Assembly (NCBI RefSeq): GCF_026427775.1
Contig: NZ_CP044532.1
Location: 3,782,001 to 3,846,000 of the forward strand
Length of the DNA: 64,000 bases
Reading direction: 5' to 3'
Origin: Arthrobacter sp. CDRTa11
GTDB lineage: Bacteria > Actinomycetota > Actinomycetes > Actinomycetales > Micrococcaceae
Position numbers and translations under genes: made by a program. The notes beneath the pieces are model-generated. The model ran no database searches. It worked only from the letters and a program-made list of their open reading frames with translations, and had not been told where the DNA came from. Every line of letters begins with the position of its first letter. The first letter of the stretch is position 1. This document shows, piece by piece, positions 17,636-26,900 of the stretch.

Positions 17636-18469
17636 TTAAGCCTGTCCTCCTTCTACTGCAACGGGTGCAGCCTCAACTGCCGGAGCCTCTGCAGCAGGAG
17701 CTGCTTCGGCGGCCGGACGGTCGGTACGACGGCGGCGGTCACCACGGTCAGCGCCACCGGGACGTCCCGGACGGTCGCTGGCACCGCGGCCACGGGACGG
17801 AGCAGCAGCTGCCTGCTGAGCCAGTTCCTTGGCGGTGATGTCACCCTTGTAGATCCAGACCTTCACGCCAATGCGGCCGAAGGTGGTCTTGGCTTCGTAG
17901 AAGCCGTAGTCGATGTTCGCGCGGAGGGTGTGCAGGGGCACACGGCCTTCGCGGTAGAACTCCGAGCGGGACATTTCGGCGCCGCCCAGTCGACCGGAGC
18001 AGGCGATACGGATGCCCTTGGCACCTGCACGCTGCGCGGACTGCATGGCCTTCTTCATCGCACGGCGGAAAGCCACGCGGGAAGTCAGCTGCTCGGCAAC
18101 ACCCTGGGCAACAAGCTGTGCTTCCATCTCGGGGTTCTTGACCTCGAGGATGTTCAGCTGGACCTGCTTGCCAGTGAGCTTTTCGAGCTCGCCGCGGATG
18201 CGGTCTGCTTCTGCGCCACGGCGGCCGATAACGATACCGGGACGTGCCGTGTGGATATCCACGCGGACACGGTCACGGGTGCGCTCGATCTCAACCTTGG
18301 CGATACCGGCGCGCTCCATGCCAACAGACATGAGCTGGCGGATACGGATGTCTTCGCGAACGAAGTCCTTGTACCGCTGTCCGGCCTTGGTGCTGTCAGC
18401 GAACCAGTGCGATACGTGATCGGTGGTGATGCCGAGTCGGAACCCGTGCGGGTTTACTTTCTGTCCCAC
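17636..18469 (-). CDS. rpsC: 30S ribosomal protein S3
   Basis: S3 lines the mRNA entry channel. It starts [20 protein letters not shown] and has the KH domain ([20 protein letters not shown]) and the C-terminal domain ([20 protein letters not shown]). Residues from about 215 form a low-complexity Arg/Gly/Ala tail. At 277 residues it is about 45 longer than E. coli S3, typical for actinobacteria. Confidence 0.98.
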   Translation of the reverse strand: MGQKVNPHGFRLGITTDHVSHWFADSTKAGQRYKDFVREDIRIRQLMSVGMERAGIAKVEIERTRDRVRVDIHTARPGIVIGRRGAEADRIRGELEKLTGKQVQLNILEVKNPEMEAQLVAQGVAEQLTSRVAFRRAMKKAMQSAQRAGAKGIRIACSGRLGGAEMSRSEFYREGRVPLHTLRANIDYGFYEAKTTFGRIGVKVWIYKGDITAKELAQQAAAAPSRGRGASDRPGRPGGADRGDRRRRTDRPAAEAAPAAEAPAVEAAPVAVEGGQA

Positions 18470-18835
18470 TTAGCGAGCCTCCTCTTTCTCCGGGGTAGCG
18501 ACTACCACGGTGATGTGGCTGGTGCGCTTCTTGATCTGAAATGCACGACCCTGGGCACGCGGCTGGAACCGCTTCATGGTCGGGCCTTCATCAACAAACG
18601 CTTCGCTGATGATGAGGTCACCTTCGTCAAACGCCACGCCGTCGCGGTCCGCGAGGACCCGGGCGTTGGAGATTGCCGACTGAACTACCTTGAATACCGG
18701 CTCCGAAGCTGCCTGTGGGGCAAACTTCAGAATTGCCAGAGCCTCATTCGCTTGCTTACCACGAACAAGGTTGACGACGCGCCGGGCCTTCATAGGCGTT
18801 ACGCGGATGTGACGCGCAATTGCCTTGGCTTCCAT
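18470..18835 (-). CDS. rplV: 50S ribosomal protein L22
   Basis: L22 lines the exit tunnel and its loop affects macrolide susceptibility. The 121-residue product begins [20 protein letters not shown], then [18 protein letters not shown], and ends in the tunnel loop region [20 protein letters not shown] and [10 protein letters not shown]. An open extension upstream overlaps rpsS and is not supported; ATG 18835 gives the family start. No insertion or deletion is evident in the loop. Confidence 0.97.
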   Translation of the reverse strand: MEAKAIARHIRVTPMKARRVVNLVRGKQANEALAILKFAPQAASEPVFKVVQSAISNARVLADRDGVAFDEGDLIISEAFVDEGPTMKRFQPRAQGRAFQIKKRTSHITVVVATPEKEEAR

Positions 18836-18872
18836 TGCTTTCCTTCTCTCGTCTTGACGTAAGTGCAGGCGC

Positions 18873-19154
18873 CTAGCGGCGCTTGCCCTTACGGTCGTCC
18901 TTGACATGGCCGCGGAATGTCCGCGTGGGAGCGAATTCGCCGAGCTTGTGCCCGACCATCGACTCGGTGACAAACACCGGGATGTGCTTGCGTCCGTCGT
19001 GTACGGCGATCGTGTGCCCGAGCATGTCGGGGATGATCATCGAACGGCGGGACCAGGTCTTGATGACGTTCTTGGTGCCCTTTTCGTTTTCCCTGGCTAC
19101 CTTCACAAAGAGGTGCTGGTCAACGAAAGGACCTTTTTTCAGGCTGCGTGGCAT
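18873..19154 (-). CDS. rpsS: 30S ribosomal protein S19
   Basis: The 93-residue product begins [19 protein letters not shown] and includes [20 protein letters not shown] and [20 protein letters not shown], full-length S19 of the 30S head. It lies between rplB and rplV. Confidence 0.98.
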   Translation of the reverse strand: MPRSLKKGPFVDQHLFVKVARENEKGTKNVIKTWSRRSMIIPDMLGHTIAVHDGRKHIPVFVTESMVGHKLGEFAPTRTFRGHVKDDRKGKRR

Positions 19155-19166
19155 GTGTCCAGGCTC

Positions 19167-20006
19167 CTATCGCTTGTTCTTGCCAGTACGACGGCGACGA
19201 ACAATAAGCTTGTCGCTCTCTTTGTTGGGACGCCGGGTGCGGCCTTCCCGCTTACCGTTCGGGTTGACGGGGTGACGTCCACCGGACGTCTTACCCTCGC
19301 CACCACCGTGCGGGTGGTCAACCGGGTTCATCGCGACACCACGGACGGTCGGGCGAACGCCCTTCCAGCGCATGCGGCCGGCCTTACCCCAGTTGATGTT
19401 CGACTGCTCGGCGTTGCCGACCTCGCCGACAGTAGCGCGGCAGCGCACGTCAACGTTGCGGATTTCGCCGGAAGGCAGACGCAGCTGGGCGAAGCGGCCT
19501 TCCTTGGCTACGAGCTGGATCGATGCGCCGGCGGAGCGGCCCATCTTGGCGCCGCCACCCGGACGCAGTTCAACTGCGTGGATAACGGTACCTACCGGGA
19601 TGTTGCGCAGGGGCAGGTTGTTGCCAGGCTTGATGTCAGCGTTGGCACCTGCCTCTACGAAGTCACCCTGGGACAGCTTGTTCGGGGCGATGATGTAACG
19701 CTTGGTGCCATCAACGTAGTGCAGGAGGGCGATGCGAGCCGTGCGGTTCGGATCGTACTCGATTTCGGCAACGCGGGCGTCAACGCCGTCCTTGTCGTGG
19801 CGACGGAAGTCGATCAGACGGTACTGGCGCTTGTGTCCACCACCCTTGTGACGGGTTGTGATCTTACCGGTGTTGTTACGGCCACCCTTTTTGGGCAGCG
19901 GACGTACCAACGACTTTTCCGGCGTCGACCGCGTGATTTCGGTGAAGTCCGCTACGCTCGAGCCACGACGGCCCGGGGTAGTCGGCTTGTATTTACGGAT
20001 TCCCAT
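19167..20006 (-). CDS. rplB: 50S ribosomal protein L2
   Basis: L2 is essential for peptidyl-transferase centre assembly. The 279-residue product begins [20 protein letters not shown], has [20 protein letters not shown], and ends with [20 protein letters not shown], the conserved histidine-containing loop near the catalytic centre. Full length. Confidence 0.98.
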   Translation of the reverse strand: MGIRKYKPTTPGRRGSSVADFTEITRSTPEKSLVRPLPKKGGRNNTGKITTRHKGGGHKRQYRLIDFRRHDKDGVDARVAEIEYDPNRTARIALLHYVDGTKRYIIAPNKLSQGDFVEAGANADIKPGNNLPLRNIPVGTVIHAVELRPGGGAKMGRSAGASIQLVAKEGRFAQLRLPSGEIRNVDVRCRATVGEVGNAEQSNINWGKAGRMRWKGVRPTVRGVAMNPVDHPHGGGEGKTSGGRHPVNPNGKREGRTRRPNKESDKLIVRRRRTGKNKR

Positions 20007-20035
20007 AATTTATTTCCTCGTTAAAGTGGTCTCCG

Positions 20036-20341
20036 CTACGCGAGCGGACCGCCGAAGATGTCGATAGTGCCTTCTTTGAGGGTCACAATTGCACGCTTGG
20101 TGTTCTTGCGGGTACCCCATCCGAATTTGGTGCGCTTGCGCTTACCGGCACGGTTGATGGTGTTGATCGATTCGACCTTGACGGAGAAAATCTTCTCCAC
20201 GGCCAGCTTGATCTCGGTCTTGTTCGAGCGGGGGTCCACCAGGAAGGTGTACTTTCCCTCATCGATCAGGCCGTAGCTCTTTTCCGATACGACGGGTGCA
20301 AGCACGACGTCGCGCGGGTCTTTGATGGTGGCTGCACTCAC
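20036..20341 (-). CDS. rplW: 50S ribosomal protein L23
   Basis: The exit-tunnel docking protein for SRP and trigger factor. The 101-residue product contains [40 protein letters not shown] and [20 protein letters not shown]. It starts with GTG 20341, overlapping the rplD stop (GTGA). Confidence 0.97.
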   Translation of the reverse strand: MSAATIKDPRDVVLAPVVSEKSYGLIDEGKYTFLVDPRSNKTEIKLAVEKIFSVKVESINTINRAGKRKRTKFGWGTRKNTKRAIVTLKEGTIDIFGGPLA

Positions 20342-20961
20342 TTGGCATCCTCCTCGTTCTTTGCCACTGCCTTGTCAGCAACGAATGCTTCGTAGGCAGC
20401 CTTGGTGAAGACAACGTCGTCAGAGACGAGAACGTCGTAGGTGTTCAGCTGGTCTGCGTACAGAACGTGAACACCGGCGAGGTTGCGCACGGACAGTGCA
20501 GCAACGTCGTTGGCGCGCTCGATGACAACCAGCAGGTTCTTGCGCTCGGAAACTCCGCGCAGCGTTGCCAGTGCGTTCTTGACGGACGGCTTGGTGCCCT
20601 CCACCAGTTCGGCAACAACGTGGATCCGGCCGTTGCGTGCCCGGTCAGACAGTGCGCCGCGCAGTGCAGCAGCAATCATCTTCTTGGGGGTGCGCTGGCT
20701 GTAGTCACGCGGTGTGGGTCCGTGAACAACGCCACCACCGGTCATGTGAGGAGCACGGATTGAACCCTGACGGGCGCGGCCGGTGCCCTTCTGCTTGAAC
20801 GGCTTGCGGCCTGCACCGGAAACTTCGGCGCGGGTCTTGGTTTTGTGGGTTCCCTGGCGGGCAGCAGCGAGCTGGGCAACGACGACCTGGTGCAGCAGCG
20901 GCACGTTGGTCTGAACGTCGAAGATCTCTGCAGGCAGGTCAACCTTGACAGTGCTAGTCAT
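20338..20961 (-). CDS. rplD: 50S ribosomal protein L4
   Basis: L4 lines the exit tunnel and in E. coli autoregulates the S10 operon. The 207-residue product contains [20 protein letters not shown], the tunnel loop [20 protein letters not shown], and [18 protein letters not shown]. Full length between rplC and rplW. Confidence 0.97.
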   Translation of the reverse strand: MTSTVKVDLPAEIFDVQTNVPLLHQVVVAQLAAARQGTHKTKTRAEVSGAGRKPFKQKGTGRARQGSIRAPHMTGGGVVHGPTPRDYSQRTPKKMIAAALRGALSDRARNGRIHVVAELVEGTKPSVKNALATLRGVSERKNLLVVIERANDVAALSVRNLAGVHVLYADQLNTYDVLVSDDVVFTKAAYEAFVADKAVAKNEEDAK

Positions 20962-20965
20962 TTAA

Positions 20966-21616
20966 CTAGGCTCCCTTCACGGCGGTGCGTACGAGTACGA
21001 CCTGGCCGCGGGCGCCGGGAACGGCACCCTTGATCAGGAGCAGCGACTTCTCAACGTCAACCGCGTGGACCGTGAGGTTCAGCGTGGTGTGACGAACGGC
21101 GCCCATGCGGCCGGCCATTTTCATGCCCTTGAAGACGCGGCTCGGGGTGGATGCGCCACCGATTGAACCGGGCTTACGGTGGTTCTTGTGGGCACCGTGG
21201 GAAGCTCCAACTCCGTGGAAGCCGTGACGCTTCATAACGCCGGCGAAGCCCTTACCCTTGGTGGTGCCAATAACGTCGATCTTCTGGCCGGCTTCGAAGA
21301 GCTCAACAGAAAGCTCCTGGCCCAGCTCGTAAGAGTCAGCATCTGCAGTGCGCAGTTCGACGACGTGGCGGCGAGGAGTGACGCCTGCCTTTTCAAAGTG
21401 ACCAGCCAGCGGCTTGGTGACCTTGCGGGGATCGATCTGGCCGTAGCCGATCTGAACGGCGACGTAGCCATCAGTGTCTGCGTTGCGCAGCTGGGTGATG
21501 ACGTTCGAATCTGCCTGGACCACAGTGACGGGGATGAGCTTGTTGTTCTCGTCCCAGACCTGGGTCATGCCGAGCTTCGTGCCCAGCAGGCCCTTTACAT
21601 TACGGGTTGCGGTCAT
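20966..21616 (-). CDS. rplC: 50S ribosomal protein L3
   Basis: The 216-residue product starts [20 protein letters not shown] and contains [39 protein letters not shown] and [20 protein letters not shown], including the loop that approaches the peptidyl-transferase centre. Full-length L3. Confidence 0.98.
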   Translation of the reverse strand: MTATRNVKGLLGTKLGMTQVWDENNKLIPVTVVQADSNVITQLRNADTDGYVAVQIGYGQIDPRKVTKPLAGHFEKAGVTPRRHVVELRTADADSYELGQELSVELFEAGQKIDVIGTTKGKGFAGVMKRHGFHGVGASHGAHKNHRKPGSIGGASTPSRVFKGMKMAGRMGAVRHTTLNLTVHAVDVEKSLLLIKGAVPGARGQVVLVRTAVKGA

Positions 21617-21633
21617 AGTCTCTCAGCACCTCC

Positions 21634-21942
21634 CTACAGCTTGATTTCGATGTTCACGTCGGCCGGCAGGTCGAGACGCATAAGCGAGTCAACAGCCTTG
21701 GGCGTGGGATCGATGATGTCGATAAGACGCTTGTGCGTGCGCATTTCGAAGTGCTCGCGGCTGTCCTTGTACTTGTGCGGAGAGCGGATTACGCAGTAAA
21801 CGTTCTTCTCCGTCGGCAGCGGCACGGGGCCGACTACCGTTGCGCCTGCGCGCGTGACCGTCTCAACGATCTTCCGTGCTGAAACGTCAATGACCTCGTG
21901 GTCGTATGACTTCAGCCGGATGCGGATTTTTTGTCCCGCCAT
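21634..21942 (-). CDS. rpsJ: 30S ribosomal protein S10
   Basis: S10 is part of the 30S head and, as NusE, of the antitermination complex. The 102-residue product starts [20 protein letters not shown] and contains [20 protein letters not shown] and [20 protein letters not shown]. It is the first gene of the S10 operon and is preceded by a long leader region. Confidence 0.98.
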
Positions 21943-22385
21943 GTCGCCTGACTCTCTTTCAGTCTGTGCTTCCCCTGGTTGGGGCTGCCCTGTTCACTTA
22001 CCCGTTGTATGGCTGCCGAAGCAATTGAGGTTGTAACCACCATCCGCCGCACAAACTGAATCCGGAAGAATCCGGGTTCCTCACCTTGCCGGCGTAACCG
22101 ACCCCCGCGGTCGGGCGTGTCGCGTTTGGCACGCTTACAAATCCGCAGTTCCATGGGGAGTGGGTTATGTTTGGTCTTCCACTTGGACCCTGACACCCGG
22201 CATTATCCGGATCGGGACGCGAAGAAGCGCTTGAACAACTCATCTAGTATGCCGGATATTATCCAGAGAAGCCAATCAACGGGTTTGGCAGGGGCTGCAA
22301 CCGCGGCAGGGCCGGAAGACTGCCTGCGCCGCCGTCGCCCAGCCGAATCATTGCCTTCAGCAACGTCCGAATGGATGATAGGGGC
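21943..22385. other. Divergent intergenic region: S10 leader and GH1 promoter space
   Basis: About 440 bases separate rpsJ (minus) from the glycosidase gene (plus). No gene is supported. On the minus strand a small hairpin (CCGACCGCGGGGGTCGG, 22099-22115) lies about 160 bases upstream of rpsJ, followed by a repeated CCGGATTCTTCCGGATTC element near 22056-22075. This could be a structured S10 leader. On the plus strand a candidate promoter is given separately. Confidence 0.5.
22231..22260 (+). promoter_or_regulatory. Candidate sigma-70-type promoter for the GH1 gene
   Basis: TTGAAC (22231-22236) and GATATT (22255-22260) are separated by 18 bases, giving a leader of about 115 bases to the proposed start. 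The match is moderate and unverified. Confidence 0.25.
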
Positions 22386-23822
22386 ATGACAGTGGAAGAT
22401 GCTGTTTCCATCCGCGAACTGGCAGGGCGGATCCCGCCCTCCTTCACCCTTGGCGTTGCCGCTGCGGCCTTCCAGATTGAGGGGGCGCTGGCCGCGGACG
22501 GACGCGGCCCTTCAGGCTGGGACGCCTTCGTCCAGAAACCAGGCGTCATTGTCGACGGACATTCACCTGCCGTGGCCTGCGACCATTACAACCGCTCGCA
22601 CGAAGACGTGGCCCTGATGCGCCAGCTGGGCATTGATTCCTACCGCTTCTCCATCTCGTGGCCACGGATCCAGCCTGACGGCCATGGTGCTTTCAATGAA
22701 CAGGGCCTGGACTTTTACGACCGCCTCATCGATCAGCTCCTCGAAGCCGGCATCTCCCCCATGGCCACGCTGTACCACTGGGACACCCCCCTGCTCCTGG
22801 AGCACCGTGGCGGGTGGATGAACCGTGCCACAGCGGAGAGGTTTGCGGAATATGCGGCTGCAGCCGGCCGGCGTTTTGGCGACCGCATAGACCAATGGGT
22901 CACCCTGAATGAGCCTGCCTCCGTGGTGCTCAACGGCTACGCCCTGGGCGTGCACGCCCCGGGACGCTACCTGCTGTTCGACGCCTTCCCCGCCGTCCAC
23001 CACCAGCTCTTGGCACACGGTCTTGCTGTGCAGGCGCTCCGGTCGGAAGGGGTCCGCGGCGGCATCGGCGTGACCAACCTGCACTCCCCCGTCCGCCCGG
23101 CCTCCCCGAACATCGCCGACAGGGTGGCAGCAAAGGTGTTCGACCTTATGCTGAACAGGATCTATGCTGACCCCATCCTGCTGGGCCGATACCCCCGCTC
23201 CCTGTTGTTTGCCAAGCCATGGATGCGTTCGTTCGGCAAGATTTCCGACGACGATCTGCGCACCATCCATCAGCCCGTGGACTTCTACGGCGTGAACTAC
23301 TACCAGCCCGTGAAAGTAGCGGCAGGGCAGGGCACCGGCGAGGACCTCACCGTGCCGGCGGAAGCGATGGTCCGGATACCCGCCCACCAGGTGCCGTTCG
23401 ACGAGTACGAAACAACGGGGTTCGGTTGGCCCGTGGCTCCGGAACATCTGGGGATCCTGCTGCGTGAGCTCAAGGACCGCTACCGGGATGCCCTGCCGCC
23501 CATCTACATCACGGAAAGTGGCGCCAGCTTCCCCGAACCCGAGCATGTCACAGGGCCTGTCCAGGATCAGCAGAGGATCGATTATCTTGCCCACCACATA
23601 CGCAACGCCTTGGAAGCGACGGCTCCCGGTGGAATTGCCGCGGATGTGGACCTGCGCGGCTATTACGTCTGGACGCTGATGGACAATTTTGAGTGGGCCG
23701 CAGGATATTCGCAGCGCTTCGGCCTGGTACACATGGATTTCGACAGCCTGGAGCGCACCCCCAAGGAATCGTTCTACTGGTACCAGGCGCTCTGCCTGGC
23801 CCGGAGGTCCGTGGCTGACTGA
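22386..23822 (+). CDS. Family 1 glycoside hydrolase (beta-glucosidase type)
   Basis: It probably hydrolyses beta-linked glucosides or related disaccharides in the cytoplasm; there is no signal peptide. The 478-residue (beta/alpha)8 enzyme opens with FTLGVAAAAFQIEGALAADG, has the acid/base Glu in VTLNEPAS (about residue 175) and the nucleophile Glu in YITESGAS (about residue 377), then YYVWTLMDNFEWAAGYSQRF and ESFYWYQ at the end. The usual ITENG motif is ITESG here. ATG 22371 is an alternative start five codons upstream; neither has a strong Shine-Dalgarno. It is a lone plus-strand gene between the S10 and str operons. Confidence 0.92.
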   Translation: MTVEDAVSIRELAGRIPPSFTLGVAAAAFQIEGALAADGRGPSGWDAFVQKPGVIVDGHSPAVACDHYNRSHEDVALMRQLGIDSYRFSISWPRIQPDGHGAFNEQGLDFYDRLIDQLLEAGISPMATLYHWDTPLLLEHRGGWMNRATAERFAEYAAAAGRRFGDRIDQWVTLNEPASVVLNGYALGVHAPGRYLLFDAFPAVHHQLLAHGLAVQALRSEGVRGGIGVTNLHSPVRPASPNIADRVAAKVFDLMLNRIYADPILLGRYPRSLLFAKPWMRSFGKISDDDLRTIHQPVDFYGVNYYQPVKVAAGQGTGEDLTVPAEAMVRIPAHQVPFDEYETTGFGWPVAPEHLGILLRELKDRYRDALPPIYITESGASFPEPEHVTGPVQDQQRIDYLAHHIRNALEATAPGGIAADVDLRGYYVWTLMDNFEWAAGYSQRFGLVHMDFDSLERTPKESFYWYQALCLARRSVAD

Positions 23823-23837
23823 GCCCGGCGGCTCCCG

Positions 23838-23963
23838 CTATTGGTTTTTGTTCGCCCGGTTAATACGCTTGGCGCGGTCAATCTCGTTGCGGAAATGCTT
23901 CTTGGCCCAGAACACACCGGCCACCACTGCCACTGCCACAATCAGAAAAATAAGCCATCCCAT
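23838..23963 (-). CDS. 41-residue single-pass membrane protein
   Basis: The product reads MGWLIFLIVAVAVVAGVFWA followed by a basic tail, KKHFRNEIDRAKRI and NRANKNQ. It has one N-terminal hydrophobic helix of about 18 residues and a charged cytoplasmic tail. GAGGAGCTC lies just upstream of the ATG. It follows the giant membrane protein gene after 29 bases on the same strand and converges with the GH1 gene. I do not recognise a family. The clean start, ribosome-binding site and amphipathic organisation support a real small protein. Confidence 0.65.
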   Translation of the reverse strand: MGWLIFLIVAVAVVAGVFWAKKHFRNEIDRAKRINRANKNQ

Positions 23964-23992
23964 GATGAGCTCCTCTCGGTCAGCCAACACTA

Positions 23993-26900
23993 TCAGGGCC
24001 GGCTGAACGGTCCGCCGTCCGGCAGTCGGGGCGGGGACTGTTGAGGTTCAGGCTGTTGAGGTTCAGGCTGCATGGGCGCTGATGGCCGCGGCCCGGTCTG
24101 GTCCGGCGCCATCTGCTCAGGCCTGACTCCAGCTATATCGGAGCTACTCGGTACGGCTTCGGCAGGACCGGCGACGGTCCCCCGGTTCAGCCGCCACACC
24201 GCAAAGGCGATCAGCCCGACGGCGATAAGCGCCAGGAGCGCGAAGGTGTAGTGGCGCATGGCCCACAGGATACACACAGCCACTCCTGCAGCACCCCACC
24301 AGACGAACAGCCGCTCCCCCAGCCCAAGTCCCACCATCAGGAGCACGGCCAGAAGGACCAGGGCCCACAGCTGTTGACCGCTGGTGCCGCCGAAAATCAC
24401 GCCAAGCCCGCTCAGCGAGAGAAGTCCTGCACCCGCGGCCACCAGCATTCGCCCGGCGGTCCGTTGGCCCGTGCCGTAGCGGAGGGCGCCCAGGCCTGAC
24501 GCCAACAGCACGTACCACTGGGTCGCCCAGAACGCGTTGGGCATGCCCGCGGAGACCCGGTAGTTGTCACCGGATTGCACGTCCAACCCAAAAATCGCCG
24601 CGCGCTGCAGGGCCGCCGTCACCACCAGCGCACCCACCTCCGCAGTTAGCCTCCGCGCCCTTGATGGCGCTTCGTAATAGCAGATGCCGACGGCGGCAGC
24701 CAGCACCGCTGCGCTGGCCCAGGATGTGGCGTCCACGGGTAAGCCGGCCGCGGCGATGAGGCACAGACCCAGTAAGGCTGTCCCTGTCAAGGACCAACGG
24801 CGCACGGGGTCTTCCCGTAATTGCTCATTCCGGTAGAGCCTTACCAGGTACGAGGCTGCAGCAGCTGTTCCGGCCCCCGCCAGCCAGGGGACGAACGCGC
24901 CCCATACTCCGGAGGTTCCCTGGAAGGCTGCCGTGGCCAGAAGGACGGCACCGCCGAGTCCAGCTGCCGCGGCGGGTGGATAGAAGACCGGATACCCTTC
25001 CAGGTGCGACGCAGTAAAGCACACGGCCGCAAGAACCAGCAGGGCGATGCCAGGCAGCCAGTCTGCTGCCACAGTAGACACGGCAAGCCCGGAAAGTGTG
25101 AACGATCCAGCGGTGCAAAGCCACAACCAGTGTTCCGCACCGCGAAGCTTAACGTTTTGCCGGCGGCTTGCCACGCCGGCACCAGTTGCCAGCAGCGCCA
25201 CCACAAGCAGGACCACCGCAGTCCCTGTGTGGTCCAGTACCGGTGACGCAGGCAGCCTTCCACCAAAGCTGAACAGCGGGCCCAGCGAGAGAACGCCGAA
25301 CAGCGCAGCATAAACGCCGAAGTACAGCGAACCGCGGGCAACGAAAAGGACTCGTGCACCAAGTGCTGAGACAAGAAGCAGCGACAGCTCCAGGAGAACG
25401 AGCCAGCGGCCGCCGTCGTCCTGGGTCAATGCCCGGGCAGGACCAGCCTGGATGACGTAAGCCAGCGGCAGCAGGGCCTGTCCTGCCAACGTAATCCACA
25501 CTGCAGCCTGCTGGAACGGAACCTCGGCCAGCCGCTTCCTCATGAACCAGCGGACCACGTGCTGGGCGGCAAGGACCAGCGCGAAGGTCAGGGAAACGGC
25601 GGTGAGGGAAGCCGTGAGGTCGTAACTCAGCAGCACCGCCAGGCCTGCCGTCAGCACTCTGGCCGCCACGAAGTACCACCCTCTGTATGCCCGCCGGGGT
25701 TCTGCCACCACCATCACTGTGCTAAAGACAGCGAAAATGAACAGCAGGAGTTCCACCTGCTGCAGCTCCCCTCCGGTAACGGCCAGCAGCGAGCCGAAGG
25801 CAACGGGGGCGATCCAGACGGCCCCGGCTTCGGCCCTCAGAACGTACGCCGAGCCAGCGGCGCAGAGTGCCACCAGGATTGCCCCCGAAACAGCCTGCAC
25901 GCCAGCGGGATCCTGCAGCGCCAAGATTCCACAGGCCAGCACCTGCACGAACAGGACGGCACCGGCATCTGCAAGGATCCATCGCGGGGCACGCCGCCGG
26001 GCAACCGCAATAAGGGGCATCGCCAGCTGCAGGGCCAGCACCGCAATCACCACGGACCCAGGGCGAATCACTTCCCCGGCAACGGTCACTACTATTCCCG
26101 CTTGCTGCAGCTGATCAAAGGCGGTGAGAGCAAGGACCGTTGCTGCCCCTCGCCCCAGCCACAGGTAGGCCCAGCGGTGCTGACGCAGCCGCAGCCGGAG
26201 GGCCGTGGCAAACAAGTAGCCGCTCACCAGCACCAGCGCAGCATTTCCGGACCCTTGGGAGACGGCCAGGAATCCGAGACTCACGGCCACGGCGGATACC
26301 GCCAACGGCACGGCCTCCCAAACCGTGGGTTTCCAGTCAGGCTCGGAGACAGGCCGGGGTATCAGCAGCCAGCCGATGGCCAGGGCAGCAAGCAACTGGA
26401 GGATGATCCCGGATCCTGCCAGGCCGGTGTCCGGTACTGAATCAGCCAAGGCAAGGCAGCCCAAGGCCAGCGCCCCCGCGGCAGCGAGGGCACCAAAGCT
26501 CGCTTCCGGTGCCAGAGTCCGCATTCCCGCGCTCTGCAGGATGGCCGTGAGCAACTGCTGGCACACCAGCGCAACCAGCAGCCCGAAAAGCACCGCCGCG
26601 GACCGTGCAGGCCCATCTGGCGTCAAGCCCGCAACGGCTAAGGGTACGGCCAGGGTTAACGCAGCACGGGCGGCGAGCACCATTGTCCCGCGCAGCCTGC
26701 CTACAGCAGGGATAGCCCGAACCGCCCAGAAGGCCGAAGCGAGGACAAGCATTGCGGCCAGGGGCCACGCGCCGAGAACGAAGCCGGCCAAGCCGGCGGT
26801 GACCAGGGCGGCAACCGGAGCCGCCTCAGCCCGCCCGGCCAGCCGCCATGCCAGCACCATGCTGGTGCCAAGCGCCAGCAGCATCGGTACCCACAGGGGA

